The notes: generated by a model not told the origin, from the letters alone. A stretch of 64,000 nt of DNA from an uncultured Paracoccaceae bacterium (GCA_947503925.1 CANNFQ010000001.1:1240001-1304000), one strand, 5' to 3'; counted from the first letter of the stretch, positions 55,169 through 64,000 are shown. Numbers and translations: made by a program.

Positions 55169-56830
55169 TCAGCCTCCCAACTTCACGTTATCGATCCCGA
55201 CGATCTGGTCGTAGACCCAGTAAAGCGCCAGAACCAGCACCAACAGGATCGTCCCAAGCGCCGCAGCCAAACCCCAGTTCAATGAACGAGAGATGTGATA
55301 GGCGATCCGGTTCGAGATAAAGACACCATCGGTGCCACCCACAATCTCTGGCGTGATGTAATAGCCAATCGCCAGAATGAAGACGAGGATCGACCCCGCC
55401 CCAATGCCGGGCACCGATTGTGGGAAATAGACCCGCCAGAAGGCCGTCCAGTTCGTCGCACCCAGTGATTTGGCCGCCCGCAGATATGTCGGAGGCACCG
55501 TTTTCATAACCGAGTAAAGTGGCAGGATCATGAAGGGCAGCAGGATATGCGTCATCGCGATGATCGTACCTGTGGAATTATTCATCAGGATCAGCCGGTT
55601 GGCATCGTCGACAAAACCAAGCCAGACCAGCAATTCATTGATCACACCCTGTTGTTGCAACAGCACTTTCCAGGCCGACGTCCGCACCAGCAGCGATGTC
55701 CAGAAAGGCAGCAAAACAAGGATCATCAGAACATTGGCGGTCCGCACCGGCAAATTGGCCAACAGCCACGCAATAGGGTAGCCGAGCAGGATGCAGCTGC
55801 CGGTGATGATCAAGGACATCCACAGCGTCCGACCAAACAGCTTGATGTAGAGGCGTTCGTTATCGGGGCGGGCCTCCACACCATCAACGGTCAACTCACG
55901 ATCAACGGAGTTCAGAAAATAGCCCGATGTGTAATTCGGGCTGTAAACCGCGATTGTCTGCCACACGCCCGGCGACGCCCAATCGTCGTCAAGCTCCGCA
56001 AAAGCATCGGTAAAACTCAGCACCGGCATCTCAGCCGCCGTCAGCGCCTGAAGCGCTTCGGCACCCGGACCACCATAGCCTGCAACTGCTGCAGCGCGGG
56101 ATGGGTCGCGCAAATCGACCGCCAGCGCCGCGTAAACGGCCTCCCAAGGGTCCTCTTCGGCCACGACGTCACTGTCTTCGATGGCAGTCCAGATCGCAAA
56201 ATCGGTATAGGCAGCGGCGGTGGTGGGCAGCATTGTGGCAACGTCTTGCGACAGGGTGAAGCCGATATCGCCGGACATATTGTCACCGGTCAAGCTTTCC
56301 CAGCGTGCCCGGCGTTCAGCGATCACCGCTTCGCCCCCTGCCCCGCTCATCATCTCATACCAGAACGCGCCCTCCTCAAAACGGGAATCGGTATCCTCAA
56401 TCGCGTCCTGAAAGACCTCGCCGATATCATCCATCGATCGCCCAGAGGTTCGGAAAAGCGACGCAAGACCAGTATTCTCGTAATTCAGACGCGTACCGAG
56501 TTTTGTGTGTTCCTTCGCCTCTGCGGCGTTAAACATATCAAAGAACAGTTTTTGAAAAACCTCCTCAGGCGGCGTCTGGCCTGCCTGACGATCCCAGTTC
56601 GACAGCGCAGTAACGGTTCCGGGGATCGTGTCAGAAACGATTTGATTTTCAACGGATCGCACAAGCATTGATACGATCGGAATAACGAATGTCAGCAGGA
56701 CAAAAAGAAGAAGCGGTGCAACCAGTGCCAGCCCCCTGATCTTCTGACGGCGCAGCGCACGCCCGAGGCTTTCCTTCAGCGGTGTCCCATCAGCGGCGAG
56801 CATCGGTCCCGAGTTATTCGTCTCACTCAT
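55169..56830 (-). CDS. spermidine/putrescine-type ABC transporter permease (PotB class) with large periplasmic insertion
   Basis: 553 residues against about 285 for PotB. First helix at about 33-57, then a hydrophilic periplasmic segment of about 270 residues (acidic, rich in Ala and Asp), then the normal permease helices with EAA loop LRAAKSLGATNWTAFWRVYFPQSVPG. GAGGG lies upstream of the ATG. Partner of the following PotC-class gene. Confidence 0.88.
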   Translation of the reverse strand: MSETNNSGPMLAADGTPLKESLGRALRRQKIRGLALVAPLLLFVLLTFVIPIVSMLVRSVENQIVSDTIPGTVTALSNWDRQAGQTPPEEVFQKLFFDMFNAAEAKEHTKLGTRLNYENTGLASLFRTSGRSMDDIGEVFQDAIEDTDSRFEEGAFWYEMMSGAGGEAVIAERRARWESLTGDNMSGDIGFTLSQDVATMLPTTAAAYTDFAIWTAIEDSDVVAEEDPWEAVYAALAVDLRDPSRAAAVAGYGGPGAEALQALTAAEMPVLSFTDAFAELDDDWASPGVWQTIAVYSPNYTSGYFLNSVDRELTVDGVEARPDNERLYIKLFGRTLWMSLIITGSCILLGYPIAWLLANLPVRTANVLMILVLLPFWTSLLVRTSAWKVLLQQQGVINELLVWLGFVDDANRLILMNNSTGTIIAMTHILLPFMILPLYSVMKTVPPTYLRAAKSLGATNWTAFWRVYFPQSVPGIGAGSILVFILAIGYYITPEIVGGTDGVFISNRIAYHISRSLNWGLAAALGTILLVLVLALYWVYDQIVGIDNVKLGG

Positions 56831-56879
56831 ATTGCCCTCACTCGTTCGTCGCTTTTTTTGTCTTGGTTCGATCTGGGTT

Positions 56880-56903
56880 GGAAGGGGCGTTACCGCCCCT
56901 TCC
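56880..56903 (-). terminator. hairpin after the PotD-class gene
   Basis: GGAAGGGGCG and CGCCCCTTCC form a perfect 10-base stem with a 4-base loop, 10 bases beyond the binding protein stop and before the permease genes. No T-run follows, so attenuation or message protection is likely. Confidence 0.65.
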
Positions 56904-56913
56904 TGGTGTCAGC

Positions 56914-58029
56914 TTACTGTGCAAGCCAAGCCTGGAATTTCGCGTCGATATCGTCGCGATAATCGGCCCAGAACTCGTAGTTATAAAGGAAGGTGTTCTC
57001 AGCATTATTGGGGTCAGTCGGCATATGTGGTGCCATATCGATGCCCAGTGTCTCATGCTTACCAACAAGCGGTGCCGACGACAAACGTGCCGGCCCGTAA
57101 GAAATATACTTGGCCTGATCAGCAAGGCGCTGTGTATCTGTGGCAAACTTCACAAAGTCCAAAGCACGTGCCAGACGCTCATCGGACAAGCCTTCGGGAA
57201 TGATCCAACCGTCAAGGTCAAAGACCTGCGCGTCCCACATCATGCCAATGGGCTGACCCTGTTCTTCAATGGCGGCGAACAGACGACCGTTATAGGTCGA
57301 GCCCATAAAGATCTCACCATCTGCCAGAAGCTGCGGGGTATCTGCCCCGGCAGACCACCAAATCACGCTGTCACGGATGGTGCCCAGTTTGGCAAGCGCC
57401 TGTTCCTGACCTTCTTCAGTGGCCAGCACGTCATAGACATCTTCCTTTGCAACGCCGTCACAAAGAAGGGCCCACTCGACATTGTTGATCGGTCGCTTTT
57501 CAAGCGCGCGCATGCCCGGATATGTCTCAAGGTCGAACACGTCACAGATATTGCTTGGCGCGTCAACGCCCTCTGGAACCAAATCGGTGCGATAACCGAA
57601 AGTTGTCGAATAGACGATCTGCGGGATAAAGCAGTCACCAACCAACAGATCACCGAAATCATCAGATGCCGATGTGCCATCCGGTGCGGCGGCAAGTACT
57701 TCATCGGCGTCGATTTCGAGTGCCAAACCTTCATCACACAGGCGCAACGCGTCAGCAGCGACGACATCAACAACATCCCAAGTGATAGAACCAGCTTCGT
57801 TCATGGCACGCAGCTTGGCCACAGCCTCGGCCGAGCTTTCATCCCAAGTCACTGTAACGCCAGGGTTATTCGCAACATATGGGTCGGCATAGGCGTTGAT
57901 CTGCGATTGCTGATAAGCGCCGCCCCAACTGACAAGTGTCATGTCTGACGCCATATGGCCATCCGCGCCAACCGCGCCAGCGGAAAGACCCAAAGCCATG
58001 GTCGCCAGTATTGGTTTTGTATATTTCAT
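56914..58029 (-). CDS. spermidine/putrescine-type ABC transporter substrate-binding protein (PotD class)
   Basis: 371 residues. Signal peptide MKYTKPILATMALGLSAGAV. Mature MTLVSWGGAYQQSQINAYADPYVANNPGVTVTWDESS is the PotD/PotF-like start; SRTY-type binding pockets cannot be judged. Captures a cationic amine in the periplasm; with creatinase and DUF1989 nearby the real ligand may be another nitrogen compound. Confidence 0.9.
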   Translation of the reverse strand: MKYTKPILATMALGLSAGAVGADGHMASDMTLVSWGGAYQQSQINAYADPYVANNPGVTVTWDESSAEAVAKLRAMNEAGSITWDVVDVVAADALRLCDEGLALEIDADEVLAAAPDGTSASDDFGDLLVGDCFIPQIVYSTTFGYRTDLVPEGVDAPSNICDVFDLETYPGMRALEKRPINNVEWALLCDGVAKEDVYDVLATEEGQEQALAKLGTIRDSVIWWSAGADTPQLLADGEIFMGSTYNGRLFAAIEEQGQPIGMMWDAQVFDLDGWIIPEGLSDERLARALDFVKFATDTQRLADQAKYISYGPARLSSAPLVGKHETLGIDMAPHMPTDPNNAENTFLYNYEFWADYRDDIDAKFQAWLAQ

Positions 58030-58046
58030 TTTTCTCTCCCGTTATT

Positions 58047-58085
58047 GCCTAGTATCTTTCGTCGATAAGGTAGCACGCACTAGGC
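58047..58085 (-). promoter_or_regulatory. inverted repeat between the ATPase and binding protein genes
   Basis: GCCTAGT (58047-58053) and ACTAGGC (58079-58085) are perfect 7-base arms around a 25-base loop. Could be a stem in the leader of the binding protein message or an operator. Confidence 0.35.
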
Positions 58086-58122
58086 AGCATATTACCAAGC
58101 TCTTGCTAAAGCGGCAGCCAGC

Positions 58123-59223
58123 CTACGCATCAAGGGCGCGGCAATCTTCCGGCAGCCAGCCAATTTCGATCTGTTCACCGGGGCGCAACCGCGGCTGATC
58201 TGGCGCGTTGCGGGTCTTCACGATGAACTCCTCAGAATTCGCAACACGCAGCCTTGTCCGGAAAATGTCACCCATATAGATGAACTCCAGCACCTCGGCC
58301 TTCAACGTATGCGCATCGTCAGACAGACGATCCTTGTTCGTTTCCACACGTTCTGGACGGATCGACACCGTGGTCCGCTCGCCCACTTCGGACACGTTCA
58401 CCGGCTTCGCGTCGATCTCTTCCCCACTATCCAGACGGACAATACATTTGTCATTCTCGATCTGGGTCACAACCCCGCTCAGCGTGTTATTTTCGCCGAT
58501 AAACTGCGCGACAAAGCTGTTTTGTGGCGCTTCGTACAACTCATCCGGCGGCGCCAATTGCTGGATCCGACCGTCATCAAAAACAGCGACACGATCCGAC
58601 ATGGTCAGCGCCTCGGTCTGATCGTGGGTTACATAGACCGTCGTGATACCCAGATTATGAGCAAGATGCGTAATCTCAAACTGCATCTTTTCACGTAATT
58701 GCTTGTCCAGCGCGCCCAATGGTTCGTCCATCAGAACAAGTTCCGGCTCAAAAACCAGCGCGCGGGCCAGGGCAACACGCTGTTGCTGGCCACCAGACAG
58801 TTGCGCAGGACGGCGATTGGCGAATGCGCCCATCTCCACCATATCCAAAGCGCGCTTGACCTTTTCATCACGCACCGTTTTGCCCATTTTCCGAACTTCC
58901 AGCGGAAAAGCGAGGTTTTCGCCAATCGTCATATGGGGAAAAAGAGCATAGTTCTGGAACACCATGCCAATGCCCCGTTTGTGGGGCGGGATATCGTTGA
59001 TCGACTTGCCATCAAGGCGGATGTCGCCATGGGTGGCCGTCTCAAACCCTGCCAGCATCATCAGGCAAGTGGTTTTGCCGGACCCCGAGGGTCCTAACAT
59101 TGTCAGGAACTCACCTTTCGGCATGCTTAGGTTAAGGTCCTTCACAACGAGCGTTTCACCGTCGTAACTCTTCTGCACGCGTTCAAATTCGACGAACGCC
59201 TCGCCCTCGTGTGTTTCTGCCAA
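58123..59223 (-). CDS. spermidine/putrescine-type ABC transporter ATP-binding protein (PotA class)
   Basis: 366 residues. Walker A GPSGSGKTT (44-52), signature LSGGQQQR, Walker B LVLMDEPLGALD, VTHDQTEA, then a TOBE domain. TTG 59223 is chosen as start because AGGGAG lies 7 bases upstream; the frame is open to an ATG at 59265 without a ribosome site. First gene of the potA-D-B-C order on the minus strand. Confidence 0.92.
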   Translation of the reverse strand: MAETHEGEAFVEFERVQKSYDGETLVVKDLNLSMPKGEFLTMLGPSGSGKTTCLMMLAGFETATHGDIRLDGKSINDIPPHKRGIGMVFQNYALFPHMTIGENLAFPLEVRKMGKTVRDEKVKRALDMVEMGAFANRRPAQLSGGQQQRVALARALVFEPELVLMDEPLGALDKQLREKMQFEITHLAHNLGITTVYVTHDQTEALTMSDRVAVFDDGRIQQLAPPDELYEAPQNSFVAQFIGENNTLSGVVTQIENDKCIVRLDSGEEIDAKPVNVSEVGERTTVSIRPERVETNKDRLSDDAHTLKAEVLEFIYMGDIFRTRLRVANSEEFIVKTRNAPDQPRLRPGEQIEIGWLPEDCRALDA

Positions 59224-59439
59224 GATTGGCTCCCTGTTGGTTCTTCTGGTGGGTTCCCCACGCATAGCTGCCCGATACTAACGTCGAATCAAGTCAAACT
59301 TGCAAGAGCTTTCGCAAGAGCCCCGCAAAAACGGTTCCGAAGATCAGCGGAATGTCCGTCCGGAGACGGAATGCATCAAAATACGACAGATTCGACATTC
59401 AAATGCGTCTATCCGCAGCGCCGCCCGAAGGCAGTTCTC

Positions 59440-60291
59440 CTAACGACCGTGACTGCGATCATACGCATTCCGCGCCGGCTCTGGGAAGGGATCAGCATTT
59501 TGGAACACATCAATGACCAATGGATAACAGGCGGCGGTATCAGAGCTATGCTCAGCCCCGCAATCCCCACCTGGACAAGCCGATAGTCCGACGACAAGGT
59601 CGATTTCGGCAAAAAATTCGAGATGATCACCGACCCGGACGGGGCTGGCTTTCATGAAATACTGATGCGTGTCTGCCGTAAACCCGGTGCACATGAAGAC
59701 ATTCAGCACATCATGCACAAAACCTTCCGCCTCTTGCACCGTGAGGTCAGCGTGATCAGCAAGCGCTCGGGTCAGGTTTGAATGGCAACAATAGTGATAG
59801 TCGGTGCTGGACAATAGACGGCCAGTATAAGGATCACAGCGGGTGCCAATCACATCATGGACCGATCCACCATCGGCATCCCAACCATACCAATCCAGCG
59901 TGTCCTCAAACACGGTCGCCATCGGACGCATTGACGGGAACCGCGACCACAGACGATCACCAGTCGACACATGTGTTCCATGCAGCGCGCGTGTTTTGCC
60001 GGAATAGAAATGCTCTGCCAGATCGGAGGCCGACCAGAGATTCAAGTCGCCCACCTGCGGCCCCTCGGTACAGGAGATGCGAAAGAAGCTACCCTTGGGA
60101 ACCGTTGTGCATCGGGCATCGCGACGCGGGACAACGCATTGCTTTGTATGTTGCGCCTGCGATCGGCGTGCGCCCATCATCCCAAAATCCGGTGCGGCCA
60201 AACTATTGGTCGGATAGCAAATCACCACGGGTTTCGCGCGTCTTTCTACGGCATCAACAGGTGGCCGAAAGACTGGCTTTTCAGGCTTCAT
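59440..60291 (-). CDS. DUF1989 (urea carboxylase-associated family) protein
   Basis: 283 residues with conserved DUF1989 stretches: FFRISCTEGPQVGDLNLW, DLAEHFYSGKTRALHGTHVSTGDRLWS, HCCSN-like CCHSNL, and VHDVLNVFMCTGF. Family members often sit beside urea carboxylase, allophanate or amine-degrading genes and may hydrolyse or bind a small nitrogen compound with a metal. Upstream of the polyamine-type transporter on the same strand, 216 bases away. Confidence 0.8.
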   Translation of the reverse strand: MKPEKPVFRPPVDAVERRAKPVVICYPTNSLAAPDFGMMGARRSQAQHTKQCVVPRRDARCTTVPKGSFFRISCTEGPQVGDLNLWSASDLAEHFYSGKTRALHGTHVSTGDRLWSRFPSMRPMATVFEDTLDWYGWDADGGSVHDVIGTRCDPYTGRLLSSTDYHYCCHSNLTRALADHADLTVQEAEGFVHDVLNVFMCTGFTADTHQYFMKASPVRVGDHLEFFAEIDLVVGLSACPGGDCGAEHSSDTAACYPLVIDVFQNADPFPEPARNAYDRSHGR

Positions 60292-60511
60292 ATTTCATAC
60301 AACCGATCAAACATTGCAATTTAGTATCGACAGACGATGACATTGCCAACCCTTCGATCCGCGCCCAAGGATTGAAAATAAACGCCGCCGATCGAACGAA
60401 AAAACCGGCATTATCGGTGATCCCCAATATTCCGAATCCAATTGACTCGCCCCATAAAAACGCCTTATTTATGACTTAGTTGATTTGTTTTTGTATCTGG
60501 TAGGTGGATAA

Positions 60512-60772
60512 ATGTTCAAAAAACCTTTTATTATTTCTATTGTCGCAACAACTACGCTTGGCACAGTATTTCCAGCAATCGCCAGCGCTGATGAAGTCAT
60601 ACTGACATTGAAAGATCAGGATGTGACAATCCGGGGCGAATTCGCCGGATTTCAGCAGAACGCATATGTCGTCGCAACCGAAAACGGTGATCTGTATGTG
60701 CCGGCAAAATACGTTGACTGCCAAGGCGACGATTGTCTTATCTTCGTGGCCGCAAACACGCAGGGCAACTAG
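60512..60772 (+). CDS. small exported protein
   Basis: 86 residues. Signal peptide of about 26 residues (MFKKPFIISIVATTTLGTVF...ASA), then DEVILTLKDQDVTIRGEFAGFQQNAYVVATENGDLYVPAKYVDCQGDDC. That pattern resembles the short N-terminal domain found before phosphate-binding or OmpA-type modules in some Rhodobacteraceae envelope proteins, here standing alone. Two Cys may form a disulphide. AGGTGG precedes the ATG. More AT-rich than its surroundings. Function unknown. Confidence 0.7.
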   Translation: MFKKPFIISIVATTTLGTVFPAIASADEVILTLKDQDVTIRGEFAGFQQNAYVVATENGDLYVPAKYVDCQGDDCLIFVAANTQGN

Positions 60773-60989
60773 GCTGCAACCAGCTTTGCTGTCGTCGTAG
60801 ATTTTGCAGCGTGGGGTTGATGCCTGACGCTATGTCGAAACATGTCATGCGATTTTATAGCGGTTGACGAAATACCTGAAACATCACGTATCTTATAACG
60901 CGTTGAAATCGCGAATTTCAGGCAACATTATGTGACTGCGGGCTTTTCGCATAACGCTTTAATAGTGCGGCGCGGTCAAACCACAGACG

Positions 60990-62198
60990 TTACCGAAAAC
61001 TTGGGCGCCGTATCAAGACGCCCAGGTCAGCGACATTCGTGCCCGTCGTCCCGGTCATCAGCAGATCACCGGACAAGGCAAGCGCGGCGTAGCTATCGTT
61101 GTTTTGCAAAAGCCTATCAAAGTCGCCACCAGCATCGCTGATGCGCGTCAATGTCCCTTGGTCCACGATGGCACCGGCAGCGTCCGTCGGGCCATCCCGC
61201 CCATCGGTCCCGCCTTGCAAGCAGGTCCATTTTTGCCACCCGCGCAATGCGGCTTCCTTGGCGATCCGCAGCGCCAGTTCCTGGTTGCGCCCTCCGCGCC
61301 CCGTCCCGCTCAAAACGACGGTCGTTTCGCCTCCCCAAATCGTCAAACCGGGCAAGGATTGATCACATATGTAGCGCGCCGCATCTCGTACGTCGCCTTC
61401 AACCGGAGCCGCGATAACCTGCGCAGAAGGCGCCACCAGTGACATCGCCGCCACGCTTTGCGTATTCGACCCGACAAGAATATTCTGCGCCTCAGGCAAC
61501 GCATCGCTGGCAACGGCACCCATCAAATGATCCCGTACAGGCTGTGGCACGCGGTCCCATAATCCGGTCCGATGCAGCATTGTCATCGCCTCTCCCGGCG
61601 TACCGATTGGCGGCAATGTCGGCCCACTTGCAACGACCGACAGATCATCACCAACCACATCCGACAGGATCAGCGCTGTAACCTTATTGGGGGCGGCGTG
61701 GCGCAGAAACCCACCCCCCTTAATATCTGACAATTGCTGACGGATCAGGTTCATCTTCTCAATCGGCAGTCCCGACCCCAACAATAAACTGTTCACCTGC
61801 GCCTTGTGGGCAAGGGTCAACCCTCCCGCAGGGGCGGGCAACAAGGCCGACCCCCCGCCTGACATCAAGGTCAGCACAGGCCCTTCTGCTGACCTCAATG
61901 CACCAATAACCGCCCGGCTTGCAGCCACCCCATTGTCATCCGGCACTGGGTGCCCGGCAGCAAAGACCTCGGCACCCGGCAAATCGGTGCCATTTTCATA
62001 GTTGGTGACAACAATTGTATGCACACCCGAGAACCGGGACAGCGCCGCTTTTGCCATCAGGGTTGCGGCCTTTCCAATGGCTACGATCAGTGATGGATCC
62101 GGCACAGCATCCAAATGGCGCAGCACAGCGGCATAAGGATCAGCCGCCGCAACACCAGCATCAAAAATGCGCCGCGCATCTTTACGGGCATCATCCAT
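60990..62198 (-). CDS. glycerate 2-kinase (MOFRL family)
   Basis: 402 residues with the DUF4147 N-domain (VAIGKAATLMAKAAL; VLTLMSGGGSALLPAPAGGLTL) and a C-terminal MOFRL domain (LSGTGRGGRNQELALRIA; GGTDGRDGPTDAAGAIVD). Phosphorylates D-glycerate to 2-phosphoglycerate in glycolate, tartrate or serine-cycle metabolism. GGAAGGAG precedes the ATG. Its start overlaps the upstream membrane gene by 8 bases. Confidence 0.92.
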   Translation of the reverse strand: MDDARKDARRIFDAGVAAADPYAAVLRHLDAVPDPSLIVAIGKAATLMAKAALSRFSGVHTIVVTNYENGTDLPGAEVFAAGHPVPDDNGVAASRAVIGALRSAEGPVLTLMSGGGSALLPAPAGGLTLAHKAQVNSLLLGSGLPIEKMNLIRQQLSDIKGGGFLRHAAPNKVTALILSDVVGDDLSVVASGPTLPPIGTPGEAMTMLHRTGLWDRVPQPVRDHLMGAVASDALPEAQNILVGSNTQSVAAMSLVAPSAQVIAAPVEGDVRDAARYICDQSLPGLTIWGGETTVVLSGTGRGGRNQELALRIAKEAALRGWQKWTCLQGGTDGRDGPTDAAGAIVDQGTLTRISDAGGDFDRLLQNNDSYAALALSGDLLMTGTTGTNVADLGVLIRRPSFR

Positions 62199-63420
62199 CC
62201 ACTACTCCTTCCGCTGATCCAACTTCAGCGCGTTGATGGGCGATCAATGCGGCCATGCGTTGCACGACCTCCAGTTCCAGTTCGGCATGCGGCGATAAAC
62301 CAAGCGACGGCATGGATAGGGCTATCAACACACGCGGTGCGGATTGCGCCGAAAAAATATGGGTGGCACTATAGTGTAAAAACAGATGTGCAATATGGTC
62401 ATCGGCAGCGGGCCCCAATGACGGGGGGGACGCACGGCGTAATACCGGAGCTTTCCGGAAAATCAAATCCAGTATTTCGGGCTGCAGCCCACGCAAGCTA
62501 TCATCATGCACAACAACAGCACCATCAACCAAGGGATGCGCCCGCAAGTCGCGTAAGAATGCAACCGGATCTTCTGTCCGCGCCGTTGCCAGATGGCGCA
62601 AAAGACCAAAGCTGCGCTCTTCGGCCTGCAGGCTGCGCGCATCCTGAAGCACTGCGGCCAATACCATGACGGCGAAAATCAAGGCGATGATCATCAGAGC
62701 TTCAGCGCGCCCCACGTCAACCACCAAGCCGATTAGGCATCCCGAAATCACAGCGGCACAGATCATCACAAACAGGATTAGCAATGTCTCGCGATGGCTG
62801 ATCTGCGCGCGGGCCAAACCAATCGCCAACCAACAAAACACCAGTACGCCCAGTGACGAAAACTGAATTGGCAGCCTGAAAACATCCGCCAAAAAATCGC
62901 CCACCGCCAACGGAATGAACAGCAGCAATGAAAGGGCAAGCCGCGTGACCATTGTATTTTCAGCAAAAGAGAGAGAGCCGCGGTCGCGCCGCATTATCAG
63001 CAAGCCAGAAACGCAGAAGCCGGCGACCTGAAACCCAAGCAGACCGTATAGCCGAACCGGATCGATAACCGGTGAATACCAAAATGCGGCAATCGCGAAC
63101 AGGATTGTCCCACCAGCAATCAGCGCCTTCGCCCATTGAGGCGCATGTCGTCGCAGCAGCCCCTCGGTCAGCAGCAATACGGCAAGCGGGATCAGCGCCG
63201 CACCCAAAAGAACAAGGATACGAAATGCCGCGACCCCGGTCAGTATTAGCAAAAGCCGGCCAAGAAACAACAGCATCATGACTTGCACGCCAAAAAGTAG
63301 ACGTCGATTGATCGGATCACAGTCACCTTGACGGATCAACACCCAACGCAACGTGAGCAGGCCAAGAAGGGCCACAAAGGACAAGAATGCCGAAATCAGT
63401 ATATTCGCCGCCGCAATCAT
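62191..63420 (-). CDS. multi-spanning membrane protein with soluble C-terminal domain, unknown
   Basis: 409 residues. About eight predicted membrane helices in the first 270 residues, then a soluble tail (about 275-409; EERSFGLLRHLATARTEDPVAFLRDLRAHPLVDGAVVVHDDS). No family recognised. The layout resembles a membrane sensor, but no kinase, GGDEF or helix-turn-helix motif is seen. ATG 63420 is preferred: GAGG upstream and a 4-base overlap with the stop of the preceding gene; 19 more codons are open upstream. Confidence 0.65.
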   Translation of the reverse strand: MIAAANILISAFLSFVALLGLLTLRWVLIRQGDCDPINRRLLFGVQVMMLLFLGRLLLILTGVAAFRILVLLGAALIPLAVLLLTEGLLRRHAPQWAKALIAGGTILFAIAAFWYSPVIDPVRLYGLLGFQVAGFCVSGLLIMRRDRGSLSFAENTMVTRLALSLLLFIPLAVGDFLADVFRLPIQFSSLGVLVFCWLAIGLARAQISHRETLLILFVMICAAVISGCLIGLVVDVGRAEALMIIALIFAVMVLAAVLQDARSLQAEERSFGLLRHLATARTEDPVAFLRDLRAHPLVDGAVVVHDDSLRGLQPEILDLIFRKAPVLRRASPPSLGPAADDHIAHLFLHYSATHIFSAQSAPRVLIALSMPSLGLSPHAELELEVVQRMAALIAHQRAEVGSAEGVVDG

Positions 63421-64000
63421 TTGCCTCGGGCTCTCGCGGGCCGCAAAATCGACCATCGTGTTGAACTGTCCGACCAATAGGTAACGGGCAAAACAATGCG
63501 CCGCAGCGCGACAAGCCCAGCCGTCACAAGCAAGCCGACGATTGCCGTTTTGGGCACCTCACGGGCCAGATAGCCGCGCATCGCAACCAAATCCATCTTT
63601 CCCAGTTGGATCACATCATCACCACGATCATAGTCCAACTGATCAGCACAAAACCTGTTGAATTGATCATCACGATGCTTGGGTGCGTCGCCCCAGGTCT
63701 TTTTCAAATCGTCGGAACCACCTGTATAGGCGTTTGTAATCACAAAACGTTCCTCATCAAAAACCGCATCATCACCGACACCAAAAACACTGCGGTGACG
63801 GGCCAAGATCAGCCGGGCTAGCAGAACATGGTTAAGGCTGCGCCGACCACCGCGCGGGTCTGGCCAGACATCCGAAAACATCTCAGACACCATGCCCACA
63901 ACGGCAGGGACCTGGGTGACATTCGAAATCCAGATCGGGCGAAACTGCCGACGAAAAAAAATCAGGAAGCAAGTCAGGCCATACAGCACCCATGACAGGT
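63417..64000 (-). CDS. membrane-associated protein of unknown function, 5' end outside the window
   Basis: At least 194 residues visible; the frame is open to the window edge. It begins with a hydrophobic helix (LSWVLYGLTCFLIFF), a soluble section (YDRGDDVIQLGKMDLVAM), and a second helix near the C-terminus (TAIVGLLVTAGLVALRRIV). No family recognised. Coupled by a 4-base overlap to the next membrane protein gene, so the two probably work together. Confidence 0.6.
   Translation of the reverse strand, partial: LSWVLYGLTCFLIFFRRQFRPIWISNVTQVPAVVGMVSEMFSDVWPDPRGGRRSLNHVLLARLILARHRSVFGVGDDAVFDEERFVITNAYTGGSDDLKKTWGDAPKHRDDQFNRFCADQLDYDRGDDVIQLGKMDLVAMRGYLAREVPKTAIVGLLVTAGLVALRRIVLPVTYWSDSSTRWSILRPARARGK

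Noticed and set aside
55547..57948. Long plus-strand open frames of 374 and 388 codons
   Set aside because: Both are opposite the PotB- and PotD-class genes, lack ribosome sites and show no recognisable domains.
60840..60900. Possible orphan promoter (TTGACG ... TATAAC) before the glycerate kinase 3' end
   Set aside because: Spacing is poor and no plus-strand gene follows it.

Overview
The window looks like a chromosomal stretch of a marine alphaproteobacterium of the family Rhodobacteraceae (Roseobacter group). This rests on gene content: a surE-pcm-LysM/M23 lipoprotein run next to tatABC, a tripartite tricarboxylate transporter, aminoethylphosphonate (AEP) use, a creatinase locus, and Rhodobacteraceae-style intergenic palindromes. 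The placement is inference from recognised protein families; no search was run. No rRNA, tRNA or CRISPR array was seen.

Layout. 0-11 kb is housekeeping: a DUF2199 protein, an arsC-like gene broken by an amber codon, an SDR, a TetR regulator divergent from a membrane protein, surE-pcm-nlpD-like, then on the minus strand tatA-tatB-tatC and a DUF815 ATPase, a WYL-type regulator, an Fe(II)/2OG-type dioxygenase and dusA. Directly upstream of dusA lies an integrase remnant. From 11.6 to 28.1 kb is a phosphonate block: AEP importer (phnS, phnT, fused permease), a two-domain FAD/GcvT oxidoreductase, a DeoR regulator, an inositol-monophosphatase-type phosphatase, a Na/Pi cotransporter, an EamA transporter, and the phnW-phnA-phnY pathway with its divergent LysR regulator. 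An IS6-family transposase remnant closes the block. 28.4-39.5 kb is one glycogen operon read glgB-glgC-glgA-glgX-pgm-glgP.

39.7-46.1 kb holds tctCBA with the divergent two-component pair tctD-tctE and an overlapping periplasmic binding protein. 46.1-60.3 kb is a nitrogen-compound catabolic region: Rieske oxygenase, GntR and LysR regulators, AhpD-like protein, creatininase-family amidohydrolase, polar amino-acid-type ABC transporter, creatinase, a spermidine/putrescine-type ABC transporter and a DUF1989 protein. The last part has a small exported protein, glycerate 2-kinase and two uncharacterised membrane proteins, the second cut by the window edge.

How it works together. AEP enters through PhnSTU, is transaminated by PhnW to phosphonoacetaldehyde, oxidised by PhnY to phosphonoacetate and cleaved by PhnA to acetate and phosphate. 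The Na/Pi carrier could handle the phosphate. The FAD/GcvT enzyme is the least explained member and could feed N-methylated AEP into the path. The 46-60 kb region suggests uptake of creatine-like or guanidino/amine compounds, with creatinase releasing sarcosine and urea. The phosphonate block lies between dusA (a known integration hotspot) with an integrase remnant and an IS6 remnant, so it may be an acquired island.
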